Assembly (NCBI RefSeq): GCF_002575655.3
Contig: NC_053040.3
Location: forward strand, 225,012,628-225,076,627
Length of the DNA stretch: 64,000 nt
Source: Aegilops tauschii subsp. strangulata
Lineage: Eukaryota; Streptophyta; Magnoliopsida; Poales; Poaceae
Reading direction: 5' to 3'
Shown one piece after another: positions 45,001-55,898 of the stretch (position 1 is its first letter; each line of letters begins with the position of its first letter). A program made the translations under genes and the position numbers. Under the pieces are notes generated by a model. That model was not told where the DNA came from and searched no databases. It saw only the letters and a list, made by a program, of their open reading frames with translations.

Positions 45001-48000
45001 TGTTTCTTCACCTTCATTTTTATTGACTTGTTGCTAGTCAGGATTCTGCTTAGCATCTATTTGGAAAAGCATGAAGCTAGTAAACACTCAACTATTCCAC
45101 ATTTCCCATATATACATAAAATAACAAGAAGACACAGGTTCATCTTTTCTTCGGTGAAACCAGCCACAGCCCACATGTTCCTATCATTAATTCTGTTAAG
45201 AGTAATCAGGATTTTTTTGACTTAACCTTTGGATGATCGTTGAACTAGCGTCTGAGTTTTTTTTGCCATCATCTCTTTGGACTGTAGTTAGTAACAAGGT
45301 TGCCCTGGTCTACTATGAGGGCTACTATTGTCTTTTGATCACATTTTTTTGTTCATTGTGCAAAGAGTATATTGTCATGTAAACTGGATGTAGAAACATA
45401 TATGCTTTTAACTTCATGAAGATCTTATAGTTGCTTTTATCGTCTTTGGTGTAGATTCGTTGCAGCCTTTATTTAAGCACGTGGAGTCAGGATCAGAGAT
45501 CCGTGAAAAGATTATTTGTTTCCTCCGAGACAAGGTACATAGATTGCAGATGCTCTAGGCTATCAACCTTATTTTCTGAGTATTGATAGAGTTAAAATTT
45601 TCAGGTTTTTCCTGTCAAAGCAGAGCTACTAAAGCCTCAAGCAGAAATGGAAAGATATATAACTGATTTGATAAAGAAAGTATGTACTAGAGCTACCATT
45701 TTTTTGTTTATTTAATTCCCGTATTTTTCTGACACACTTTTAACAAAAAATGTATGATTTAGAGTGTACAAGATGTTACTGGGCTGGAATTTAAATTATT
45801 CATGGATTTCCTGCGGAGTTTGAGCATATTTGGGGATACTGCTCCTCGAGAATCCTTTCAAGAATTAATTGAAATCATTCAAGCACAAGCTGATCTTGAT
45901 GCGCAGTTTGATGTAAGTATGCTATTTCAACATTCTAGGAATAAAATTTATATGTGTGCATATTAAAATACCAGAAAATTCGGGTGCAGTCATTGACAAA
46001 AGGAGATTTTGGGAGTTGGCTTGGCTTGGACCCAGCCTTATTTAATGCCGTATTTTGTGTTGTCTGTCAAACTTCTTGTAATTTGATCATGTGAACCTTA
46101 GAGCTAGTCTAGATAAAGAATTAAAAGCACAATTGCTCTGGGTTAGTCAGCAGCCTACACAAATAATTGGTATCACTAATTGAAGTTAGCGAGCATCATT
46201 ATACCTCGGTGCCAGAAGGTGGTATTTTTCGGTAATCATGGAGTAAAGTTGTGTTCCGCGTACATTCATAAAAAAAGGTATAACATGCATGCCAAATTTA
46301 TCCATTTAGCGGACCATCTGTAGCATCGGCTGGTCACCGTTGGTAGACGTTATGATAGTTATAAGACTCTTTGCTTTAGGGCAGTGGATGAGGGGATGAA
46401 AGGGCACAAAAGGGAGGTATTTGAACATGGCCATTCGGGTGAATATAGTAATGGTGTCGTATCGGTTGGTAAAATAGCCCGACTTCTAGACTTTACTGGT
46501 AATGCAAGCCTCCTAAAAATGTGTTTACTAAAAATAAGCTGGCAAAGACTTGTGGGCGTGGCACGTAATTTGTTGGAAGTTGTAAGTGCTAGGTGATTTG
46601 TTTTACAATTTTGAGGTGGTACAAAATATCTCTAGACATAATAAATTTGTTGTTTCCTTTGATGCGAGGTGGCTATATTTGAGAACATGAATTAAAACAC
46701 CACTTTTTTTGCGTGACTTTCTGTATAATGGGACTTACCTCCAAATTGCATAATAGGCCCAAGCTTTGCTAATTTATAGTTCAAGATGAGTGTGGGCCTA
46801 CTGAATTCCCAAGCCGAGATCACTACTGTCCTGAAGATGAAAACAATTCTATTCCAGACATTTCATTTGGTATCCGTTTGCACATAAATTGATACTAGTA
46901 ACCGTGCACGTGCAACACACGTGTCAATTCATTCACAAAACCTCATTATGGCCAAAACTGGTAGTTTTTGTAACAAGTTTTGGAAGCCAACATTGCACTA
47001 AACTGAAATAATTCAGAAATCTAAGGAATGCAATCCTTCAAATAATAATAGTATCTAAAGACTGTTCTAGTTGCATACAACAGAGTGTATCATTGTTTTG
47101 TGTCTTAAATCTAGCAGAGTCAGCCTGCAAATACATCATATCTTAATATCCTTGAGGCTGAGCTCCCAGCATGTGTCATGTGACTCACATTGAGCATGGA
47201 ACACCTGATGGAGAACCAATTAGGAGAACCAAAAGTCTGAACTGATGAAGAAGGCCGGGCAATCCCCATGTCCTTCAACACCCTCTCTCACGCGCGGCTT
47301 GATAAGGCCTAATTATGGACAGAAAGAGGTCACACAATCTTTTCTATTTAATTTGCGAAAGCAGAGACTTGAACCAAGACCTCTTGGCACTGATACCACA
47401 TTAAGTTTCATACAAGATACATGAACCAAAAGTCTGAACTGATCGAGAAGGTTGGGCAATCCACATATACTTCAACAGAAGTATCCTTGGTGTAGCAATT
47501 CTTGCTTTGTGCATCTCATTTTTCTGGGTTAGGGGTGAGTAGCAAAGGTGCCTATTGATGTTGCACAATCATGACCTTTCCATATGTTGCTACTTATTAT
47601 TATTAGTTTCCTGTTTATCCTTTGTTGTTAGTAGTTGCAAGTTCTTAAGTTTGAAGTTCGTTTCTAAAGTACCTTTGTTTTGAGGTTGTGGATTTTGCTT
47701 AGGATTACTTCTCTTTCAGGTTTCTGATATCGATCATATAGAGAGGTGGACCTCATGCATCTATATGGCTCTTCCTATCTTCACGGTATGGCCCATTCAG
47801 TTGAACAATAATTAAGTCATTTATGTTATTATTGTTGAGCATTGAATCATATATTGGTGTTCTTTGCTTTCTTCAGAGAGGTGCATCAAGCAGCAAGTTT
47901 CTCAACTATTTTGCTAAGCAAATCGTTCCAGTTTTCGATAAGGTAAATTGCTTCATCTTGTACCTTGCATCCTCTGCTTCGTATAGGAAGAAGCAAAAGA

Positions 48001-51000
48001 ACACTTTGTTCTTATTAGGGCAAATTTGTGCTATACTTTTTTGTTGGTATATACTCCCTCCGTTCCTTTATATAAGGTGTATTTGTTTTCTGAGAAGTCA
48101 AACGAGTGCAAGTTTGACCTAGTGTTTAGAAAAATATATCAACATTCACAATACGAAATTTATATCATTTGATCCATCATGAAAAGTAGTTTCATTTTTA
48201 TCTATGAGGTATTGTAGATGTTATTTTATTCTATAATCTTGGTCAAACATTCAAATGGTTGACTTGCACGGAAACCTATACACCTTATATTCTGGAACGG
48301 AGGGAGTAGTAAATTAGTGACGACCGAATGCCTCCATGGCTACAGGAACATTTGTGTCTCATTATTAGCGTATCATCTTGATAGTCATGTTTTTTTTATC
48401 ATTCTGTGACAACATCTTGCAGTATAGTGTACTTTCTGTGCTGATTAAGCTCAACAATTCATGATAATTTTAATTGAGATTGATACTCCCTCTAAAACGT
48501 GTCTACATACATCCATATCTAGACTAATCTAAGACAAGCAATATGGATCGGAGGGAGTACCTGTCTTTTGTGACCCTTTGTTTATATTTTTGGTTTTGTT
48601 TGGAATATGCATTTCTAGAAAACTGCACGAAATGACCATAGCTTAGTGTAACTAACACCCATCCCCACCAAAGGGTTGTTGATATGGGGCAAGCCGTTTG
48701 GTGGCCCGACCTTCACGAACCGGAGGTAGATTTGAGGAAGAACACGAGGAATCACAAGGAAATCAAGGGAAAACACATGGATAACTAGTGATGACAAGGC
48801 AACACCCTTTTGTAACCGCAGACCCACACCACACAGTACACGTTGTTTCTTGCAAATCCAAGGGAGAAGCAAGAACAAGATGTGGAGTTCTTTCCCAAGT
48901 CCTAAGACAAGGAGGTCTTGAATACCTTGGGAAGAATCTTCCCCTCAAGAGGAGGCCTTGATCTCCACTAGGGAAGTCATCTCCATGTAGGAGAAATCCC
49001 ACATGGGGAGGTACATGAGCAAAGGCTCTATGACTAGTTGTACTTTGCAAACCCGGTCTAAGCGGGGGAGGGGTATATATAGGTCCACCCACGAAGGGGT
49101 AAGTGAGGAAAGAGAAGATACATGGGTTGGTGGTCCCAAAGCTGCGTGCCCTGTATTATCAGGCCTTTCTGGCCGGTATAACCTGTCGTTGGGCAAGGCG
49201 CGGGGTCGTCGAGGCAGTCGGTGGCACAGTTGTCAGGAGGCTGGTGTAAGGTTACACCAGTACTTCTTCCTGGGAGGTTCGGGCGCTGGCGGATTACACT
49301 AGGACTTGTGCCGGGACTTCTTCCAGGAGCTCTCAGATTTGAACCGGTTATACTTGCTAGGTTGGACCGGTTTTACTGCTGTTCAAGTCTTCCTTCGTCT
49401 TGCGCTTCCGTCTCCGCTTCCAGGTGGTGTGGGCGCTCTCTTGTGCATGACCTACTGATGTAGGGTGGAACCCTAATGGCCGATCTTTCACGAAATGGAG
49501 GGGATTTCCCGAAGAACACGATGAACACAAGAGAGGAAAATACTCAAATCAACGAGATCCAATCATACATGTGCTAAATCCACATAAGCAAAGGGGAGAT
49601 ACAAGATCCAAAGTCAACAAGGGAGGATACACGGTAGCTAGTTCATCCCAATCCGTGAGGAAAGAGGTCTTGAATCCACTAGGGGATCCTTCCATCAAGA
49701 GGGGTCTTGAATCCACTTGGGAGATCTTCTTTAGGAGGTCTCGGTCTCCAAAGGAGTAGGGATAAGTGGATGAGCAAGGCTCAATCTCAACGTTGAGCTA
49801 TCACAATGCTAACCCTAAAACGTGGGCGGACTTGGAGTATATATAGTCTAGGCGTAGGTGGAGTTACATGGGCTTCGGCCCAAGTCATGCACGCAGGCAA
49901 GGTCCGGATGATCCAGGCTTCGGGTGTCCGGATGATCCGGGTGACCGTCCGGATGTGTCGTGGAAGCATTGGCTGGTCCGGTCGTCCGGGTCCTGGTCCG
50001 GATGTCCGGCTTTGTCCGGATGATCCGGGAGCTGGTCCGGATGATTCGGCTTCGTCGAGGAGGCTGCTGTAGTCTTGGTGCGCGGTAGCCGGATCGTTCG
50101 GGACTTGGTCCGGATCATCCGGGCAGCTCCTGACTTGCTTGTTTTCTTCTCCGTCTTCACGTTCCTCTTCTCCCTTAGCCCGGCCTTACTCCTTAGCTTG
50201 TCCATGGCTAGTTTCTTGGTAACTGAGTATGCAAAGTGTCTCTGTTTGAGGTAGTAGCCATGTCTTGTGTGTTTCGAAAGGGAACTGCGAGAGGAGAGAT
50301 GTTACCTCGGTCTTAAGAGCTCTTGCACGTGCATGTGTCATAGGTCCACTTGGCACTTGGGGAGACGAAGGTGGGTCCACGGGATGACCTTGGGATGCTC
50401 CGCATCATCTCCCACCTTGGGAAAGATCCGACCTCGGATCAAAATCCTCATCACCATGGAATGGAGATAGGTCCGTGACGCTGAAGATGTCACTCACACT
50501 GTACTTGTCGCGTGAGATGTCGATCTTGGAGGCGTTATGCTAGCACCTTGAAGGGTCCGTCGGCTCGAGGTGTGTTTGGTTGAGCTGTGGATTCTGAAAA
50601 GTCTACAATTAGCTGTGAGAAAGCTGCTGTGAGTTGAGAACTGTGGGAAAGCTGAAAGTTTCATTGAAACAGTTGTGAAACTGTAGATTTGGAAGGAGTT
50701 GTTTGTAATGCCTGTGAGTCTTGAAAGATTGTTTATATATGCTTTAATAGACCATAAGGCAACAATTTGTACACTGGTTGACACTACAGATGATTTATTT
50801 GAACAACTATTTATAATGTTGCAAATTATAAAAAATATAAATAGAGAGCGATACCGTTTATTATTGTAAAAGACATGGAGATATTATGTCGGAATTTTCT
50901 CCAACAAATGCATGTTTTAATTTGGGTTTTTTCTTAAGAAATGTATTTCTTTCGAGAAAAAACACATCAAAATATTTTTGCTGGGTCACATTGTTACATT

Positions 51001-54000
51001 ACATCAGCACAACAAGAAATGATCCACTGTGTTAAACTCTTTTGAAACATTACACACATCTGCCAGATGACGAAGTCCATCTTTTGATACACATTTGCTT
51101 GGAATTTTATACCAACCCCTTTGTTCAACCAGTAAACAAACACTTCCAAGTTCCAAAATTATAAACATCCACCTAGTTCTTGTTGACTGTAGTTAACTTA
51201 CACTAAATAGCCATGAATCTGCTATTGTTGGTCAGTAGAATGATCGGGAAACAAAAATTAGAGTGCCCTCAAGGCCACTCTCTCGCTGCCCACCTCCCTG
51301 GCATCTGGAACACATAACAGATTGCATGGGAAAAACTAGCAAGCAAACTCCATTCACATGTGATCGTAAACATGCACTCAATGATATATGCTCACAATAT
51401 CCAATGAACTAGCTGAGGGATGTACTCAATACCAAAAAATGAGGAGAAAAAAGAAGAAGAGGGAGGGGAGCTACCTTGCTGTGGAATGATGCGGCGGCGC
51501 AGCTGTGCTCTGGGTGGCGGCGCAGGCCGGACGGAGCCATGGAGGTGCAGCGCGAGGGGAGGCTCATGGTGCAGAGCTAGGGGACGGGAGCAACCCTAAT
51601 TCAGGACCTCTCGTTTGGAAGGAGACGAATCGCACGCGCGGGGGTGGGGTGGAGTGGGTGTGTGTGATGGAACTGAATTAGGGTTGACATACCGGCGGCA
51701 GGTGGGTAAAATTTTCGCCAGTTGATTGGCCTCAGCAGCATTGCTTAGTCTCTTAACAAGGGCCGTGCGTTCACAACAGGCGAATTTTACAATGCTGTTC
51801 AAGTTTCTAGTTATGATTTTTTGTCGTTGCTTTGTCAGTATCCTGCATCATCTGGAGTGTTTTTCCTTTTGAAACTATCTCTGCTCTTGCGTGTTTCAGC
51901 ATCAAGTGTTCGTTTTTACCATTTTTAGATTCCGGAGGAGAAGAAACTGGATTTACTTAAGACAGTTGCTGCTAGCTCGCCATATGCTGTAGCACAAGAT
52001 TCACGCCAGCTGCTTCCATCCGTTGTTCAATTGCTCAAGGTTTATGCATTTCTTATTTCCGCTAATGTTTCTAAAGCCCAATTTGCAAGGTTTATTTTGT
52101 ATGCTCAAAGATGTTCATGAGTTTCTCATTTTCAGTGAATACAGGATTAAAATTTCTATGTTGATCTCAATTGTTGTTTTGCAGAAGTATATGCCTGGGA
52201 AGAAGGTAGATGATATTAATCACAATTATGTCGAGTGCTTGCTATACACTTTTCACCATTTGGCTCATAAGGTTAGATAAATGAAATGTTTCTACTATGA
52301 TTCATGTCAGTTTCTTCATGACCTTGTGCTGACCTAATGTGTAATATAGACACCAAACACTACAAACAGTCTCTGTGGTTACAAGATCGTTACTGGACAG
52401 CCATCAGATAGACTTGGAGAGGATTTCTCAGAACATTACAAAGATTTTATTGAGAGGTACCTTGCTATATATATGGTACAATAATTAATTGATGTTGATG
52501 ATTTATTTTATTTGTATTTGCATTCTTTAAAAATCTGTTCTTAAGCAAAGAAGTCTACTAGTAAGTTACCATCATATTCACATGCTTCAATTTCATGTCT
52601 CACCATCTCCTCACATGTCATTCTTATATCCTAAACTCAGCTTGATTAAATTGATTGGCTTTGTTTCATTTGCTGTACTGGCCACTTCTTTACTATAAAC
52701 TGAGTTAAACTCTTAAGAATATGCCCCGAGAGCAATGTTTTTAAGGCGGTAAGGCGAGGCAAAGCGCTGGGGGGGGGGGGGGGGGGGCTCACTGCCTAAG
52801 CGCTAAGGCATAAGGCAAGGCGACACCTTAGAGAGTTCTAAGAAGTAGAATTGAGCAGAATTTGGTAGGCAACTGCAGGAGAGGTGATGGTTGCTTGCTG
52901 CTGCCTGCTGTCCTGGAGAGGAGGAACTGCAGGAGAGGAGGGGGAGGCGGATCTGCTGGAGAGGAGGGGGAGAAGCAGCCGGAGAGGAGGGGGAGAAGTT
53001 GCTGGAGAGGAGGGGGAGAAGCTCAGATCCAGCCGCCAGAGATGGGGTTGGGGGAAAACTGAAACTGGTTAGGGCTCTCTCTCCCCCTGCTAGTAACTGT
53101 TGGCGCCCAGACTCTGTTTCCCGCCCTTCTCTTCGCGCCCAGAGCTCTGTTTCCCGCCTAAACTCCCTGCCCTGTCTAAGGCGTCTTCATTTGCCTAAGG
53201 CGGGAAGAATGGCGCCTAGGCGGGCGCCTTGGACGCCCTATGGACTAAGGTGGACGCCTTAGGCATGCACGTAAGGCAAGGCCGACGCCTTGTAACCTGG
53301 GGGCGCCCTGACGCCTTAGGGACGCCTTGAAAACAATGCCCGATAGTAAAAGCCTTCAAGTTGGAAGTTCCATTGTGGTTCTGTTGTAGTCTAATTTAAG
53401 CAAGCCCAAATAAAGTCTAGTACATAGAACGCTTTATCTGATTTTGATTCCTTTTAAGAGATGTCCATTATTAAGTACTCCCTCCTTGCCAAATAGTGGA
53501 TATAAAATTTGGTCAAGTTAAACAAACTTTGATCAAGTTTATAGAATTTTTGTATCAACATTTACAATACCAGATCAATACCATTAGATTCATCATGAAA
53601 TATATTTTCATATGGTATATATAGAAATATATATTTTCTTTTCGTGCGGATCAGTCACATGATGATGCCCAGATTGCCCATTAAGCTTTTGAGATAGAAT
53701 CTTTTAGCATAGTAGAACAAATGTTGTGTCAACTTTCATAGTTGGCTTTGTCACCCTGCTTATGTATTGTTATCTTGCACAAATTTGTTCCTCCAGCATG
53801 ATTTCTGTCATGCTAGCGTGTTTCTGATGGTTACAAATGCACAGGTTAACTGGAACGGAAGACACGGTTCGAGCAGCCTCGAAGAGACTAACCCAGGGAA
53901 TGGCAGATTTCAACAAGGCAATATCTTCAGCAAAGACAGAAGAAGAGAAAACTAAAATCGTGAGTTTAGATGCTTGGATTTACTAGTTCCATTGGAACGT

Positions 54001-55898
54001 TCTCTAGTTTGTGCCATGTTATACTACCATTATTACGGCATCATAATATTTATGCAGGAACCTTGTATTGTCATAATCTGCACAATTTGTCCTAAACATT
54101 TTTCATGGCACAGATTTATCACATGTGTCGTCTACAGTTCCTGCTAAAGTGCCAATTGATAGTGATGTGATATCTTTTGCAGAAAGCGGATCAGCAAAAA
54201 TCGACGATGACAATGCGGTCCTATAATAATATATTGGCAATGTCACAGGTAATTTCTTTGTTTCACTTACGAAGACTTCTGCAGGATTGCAAGCTAACAT
54301 CTATTCTTAGTAACTAGTTCTTCGTTATCTTGCATCACTATCTCTGTTTGCATCGACATGCCATTTGCTGCTGTTTTGTGCACCGGCCTGGCTGACTCAT
54401 GTCCGCAATAACATCAATTTGCTGCAATCCTGTTTATATTGAGCAAGTTTTTACTCCCTCTGTTGACTTATTAATGTAGTACTAAATGTAACGATGCAAG
54501 GCTAAAATCTGAGTGTGTGGATAATAAACAGTACTAAACTAGCCTACAAAAACGTCTTATACTCCCTCCGTTCCGAATTACTTGTCACAGGTATGGATGT
54601 ATCTAGATGTATTTTAGTTCTAGATACATCCATTTCTGCGATGAGTAATTTGGAACGGAGGGAGTAGTTTGGTACGGAATACATAATTTTGTCTGAAGAT
54701 TAAAGAAACCATAGCCAAACAACAACAACAACAACAACAAAGCCTTTAGTCTCAAACAAGTTGGGGTAGGCAGAGGTGAAACCCATAAGATCTCGCAACC
54801 AACTCAATTGTTCTGGCACATACTCCCTCCGTTCCTAAATATAAGTCTTTTTAGACATTTCAAATGGACTACAACATACGGATGTATGTAGACATATCTT
54901 AGAGTATACATTCATTTATTTTGCTCCGTATGTAGTCACTTGTTGAAATCTCTTAAAAGACTTATATTTAGGAATGGAGGGAGTAGATAGCAAGCTTCCA
55001 TGCACCACTGTCCATGGCTAGTTCTCTGGTGATACTCCTGTTCTCCAGATCCCTCTTTATGGACTCCTCCCATGTCAAGTTTGGTCTATCCAGACCTCTC
55101 TTGACATTATCGACATGCTTTAGCCGTTCGCTATGCACTGGCGCTTCTGGGGGCCTCGTTGAATATGCCTGTTAACCAACGACATAATATTTAATATTGT
55201 GTTAAAATGCACAAGCATATCTGTATTATTTTTCGAAGCCCCTTAAACATAAAATCCTTTATCCATGCGTCAGAGCCTATATATGCTTAAGATGGCATAT
55301 TAGCTTATTTGAGTTTCAAAATATAAGCCATGTTGGAATTTCTTGCTTGGCGTTTGAGGTCTAAAAAGCAATTGTACAACTGTAACTAGCTTCTTAAAAT
55401 TTGCTATGAAGTCAACGAGCATATTGCTCTTGTGTACTGTTGATTCTTTGTCTATGTGCTTCAGAAGAAACTAGTGTAACCTATTATTTGCTCACATCTA
55501 AAATTTAAATGAGACGATTTTTTTTTTATTTCAGCCATTGCATGGGAAATCTCCGTTATTCATTGGAGATAAGAAAATTACTCTATCATGGATGGAACAA
55601 CCAAAGAAACCAGCAGCTTCAACAGCTGGGTTAGATGTCCACTATCAAATGTTGAATTTTATTCAGATTAATTTGCATTTCTTTTTAGTCAATTCTAGTT
55701 TGCTGATGTTTCAGAGGGAAGAGGACCCAACCTGCTAGTAATGGGAATGCCCCTTTAAACAAGAAGGGGCGAGGAGATGGAGGAATGCACAATCAGCTTG
55801 TGAACAGAGCTTTTGAGGGGTTACCCCGTGGTGGTGGTAGAGGCAGTGGAAGAGGGCGGGGCAGAGGAGGCCGAGGAAGAGGTTGGGGCTACCGCTGA
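42051..55898 (+). CDS. API5: API5-like protein (apoptosis inhibitor 5), 16 exons
   Basis: Exons: 42051-42137, 42218-42382, 43370-43466, 43545-43610, 45455-45534, 45605-45679, 45763-45912, 47720-47785, 47877-47942, 51929-52039, 52185-52271, 52350-52456, 53845-53959, 54183-54248, 55535-55629, 55715-55898. All junctions are GT-AG and the sum is 1,617 nt, 538 residues plus stop. The start [20 protein letters not shown] is the first ATG after a C/T-rich leader. The body is the helical-repeat API5 family fold ([56 protein letters not shown]). The C-terminus has KKGRG and an RGG tail ending GRGRGWGYR, which fits a nuclear RNA-linked protein. In rice the orthologue works with DEAD-box helicases in tapetal programmed cell death (known, not seen here). 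No lesion was found, although introns hold many transposons. Confidence 0.93.
43611..45454 (+). other. API5 intron 4
   Basis: This intron of 1,844 bp is bounded by GTAAG and TGTAG. Apart from the rpoC2 fragment it is AT-rich, with no further gene seen. Confidence 0.8.
44406..44649 (+). pseudogene. rpoC2: plastid rpoC2 fragment in API5 intron 4 (NUPT)
   Basis: About 80 codons stay open and match the plastid RNA polymerase beta'' subunit: [40 protein letters not shown] and [17 protein letters not shown]. Similarity stops at both ends (about 44406 and 44649) within intron 4 of API5. It is plastid DNA transferred to the nucleus. It cannot be functional, being a small internal piece of a large gene. 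Confidence 0.88.
45913..47719 (+). other. API5 intron 8-side intron (exon 7 to 8)
   Basis: This intron of 1,807 bp is bounded by GTAAG and TTTCAG. It holds the TRIM at 47225-47477 and otherwise AT-rich sequence. A GTGCACGTGCAAC-like word at about 46905 resembles a common cereal repeat border. No gene seen. Confidence 0.75.
47225..47477 (-). mobile_element. miniature LTR retrotransposon (TRIM/SMART type)
   Basis: Two 56-bp direct repeats, 47225-47280 and 47422-47477, share AACCAAAAGTCTGAACTGAT and on the minus strand begin TGTTGAAG. Just inside the right one the minus strand reads TGGTATCAGTGCC (47386-47398), close to the initiator-tRNA primer site. Just inside the left one is a purine tract, GTGAGAGAGGG. 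The element is 253 bp and non-coding. No clear target duplication was found. Confidence 0.7.
48054..48306. mobile_element. Stowaway MITE in API5 intron 9
   Basis: This 253-bp element has ends CTCCCTCCGTTCC and GGAACGGAGGGAG and TA on both sides. The subterminal words ATAAGGTGTAT and ACACCTTATAT are inverted partners. Confidence 0.9.
48486..48557. mobile_element. short Stowaway MITE
   Basis: This 72-bp element begins CTCCCTCTAAAACG, ends ATCGGAGGGAG and is flanked by TA on both sides. Confidence 0.85.
48647..49455. mobile_element. LTR fragment D in API5 intron 9
   Basis: This sequence is related to the element B LTR by a shared block: a TATATATAGG core followed by CCACGAAGGGGTAAGTGAGG (about 49073-49110). 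It is cut on the right by the LTR at 49456. The left end near 48647 is uncertain. Confidence 0.5.
49456..50407 (-). mobile_element. 3' LTR of a gypsy element, same family as B
   Basis: This 952-bp LTR begins TGATGTAGGGTGGAACCC and ends TCCGCATCA on the plus strand. On the minus strand it is preceded by the purine tract AAGGTGGGAGA and the pol C-terminus. GGATGATCCGG-like words recur at 49905-50120. Confidence 0.8.
50408..50566 (-). pseudogene. gypsy pol C-terminal fragment
   Basis: The minus strand reads [28 protein letters not shown] and [15 protein letters not shown], then AGA TGA at the LTR border. This is the chromatin-side tail of plant Ty3/gypsy polyproteins. One TAG interrupts it (KVLA*). 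All upstream pol is absent. Confidence 0.7.
50567..51928. other. rest of API5 intron 9
   Basis: This part runs to the acceptor at 51927-51928. It contains a GTGTTTGGTT-type border word at about 50572 without a visible partner, and the exon-like frame at 51475-51567. No other gene seen. Confidence 0.5.
51475..51567 (-). other. exon-like frame inside API5 intron 9
   Basis: ATG 51567 opens 31 codons ([20 protein letters not shown]...) followed by AAG and a donor GTAGCTCC at 51473-51474. It is GC-rich in an AT-rich intron and is preceded on the minus strand by leader-like sequence. It could be a captured first exon carried by a transposon. Product not recognised. Confidence 0.3.
52733..53338. 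mobile_element. hAT-type non-autonomous element
   Basis: The ends CAATGTTTTTAAGGCG and CGCCTTGAAAACAATG are inverted partners. The 8-bp flanks CCCGAGAG (52725-52732) and CCCGATAG (53339-53346) match 7 of 8. Length 606 bp, in API5 intron 12. It contains a run of 19 G (52769-52787), repeats of GGAGAGGAGGGGGAGAAG at 52915-53025, and many GGCGCC and AAGGCG words. Confidence 0.75.
53478..53650. mobile_element. truncated Stowaway-like MITE
   Basis: It begins CTCCCTCCTTGCC after TA at 53476-53477, but no inverted right end is found. The element seems cut near 53640. Confidence 0.5.
54453..54682. mobile_element. Stowaway MITE interrupted by another
   Basis: A left end CTCCCTCTGTTGAC near 54453 and a degraded right end TTTGGTACGGAATAC near 54669 flank the intact MITE at 54562-54665. 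The fit to AAAACGTCTTATA plus GTTTGGTACGG on the two sides suggests one older element split by a younger one. Confidence 0.5.
54562..54665. mobile_element. Stowaway MITE
   Basis: This 104-bp element has ends CTCCCTCCGTTCCGAATTAC and AATTTGGAACGGAGGGAG and TA on both sides. The two halves form almost one hairpin. Confidence 0.9.
54716..55170 (-). mobile_element. LINE 3' fragment with (TTG)n tail
   Basis: On the minus strand sequence typical of cereal LINE 3' ends runs from about 55170 to a TTG repeat at 54716-54740. Landmarks on the plus strand are CAAACAAGTTGGGGTAGGC and GGACTCCTCCCATGTCAAG. A Stowaway MITE is inserted at 54823-54983. Confidence 0.65.
54823..54983. mobile_element. Stowaway MITE inside LINE fragment
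   Basis: This 161-bp element has ends CTCCCTCCGTTCCTAAATAT and ATATTTAGGAATGGAGGGAG and TA on both sides. Confidence 0.9.

Noticed and set aside
47376..47400. tRNA-like sequence ending CACTGATACCA
   Set aside because: It is the complement of a retroelement primer site. No cloverleaf can be formed from the neighbouring sequence.
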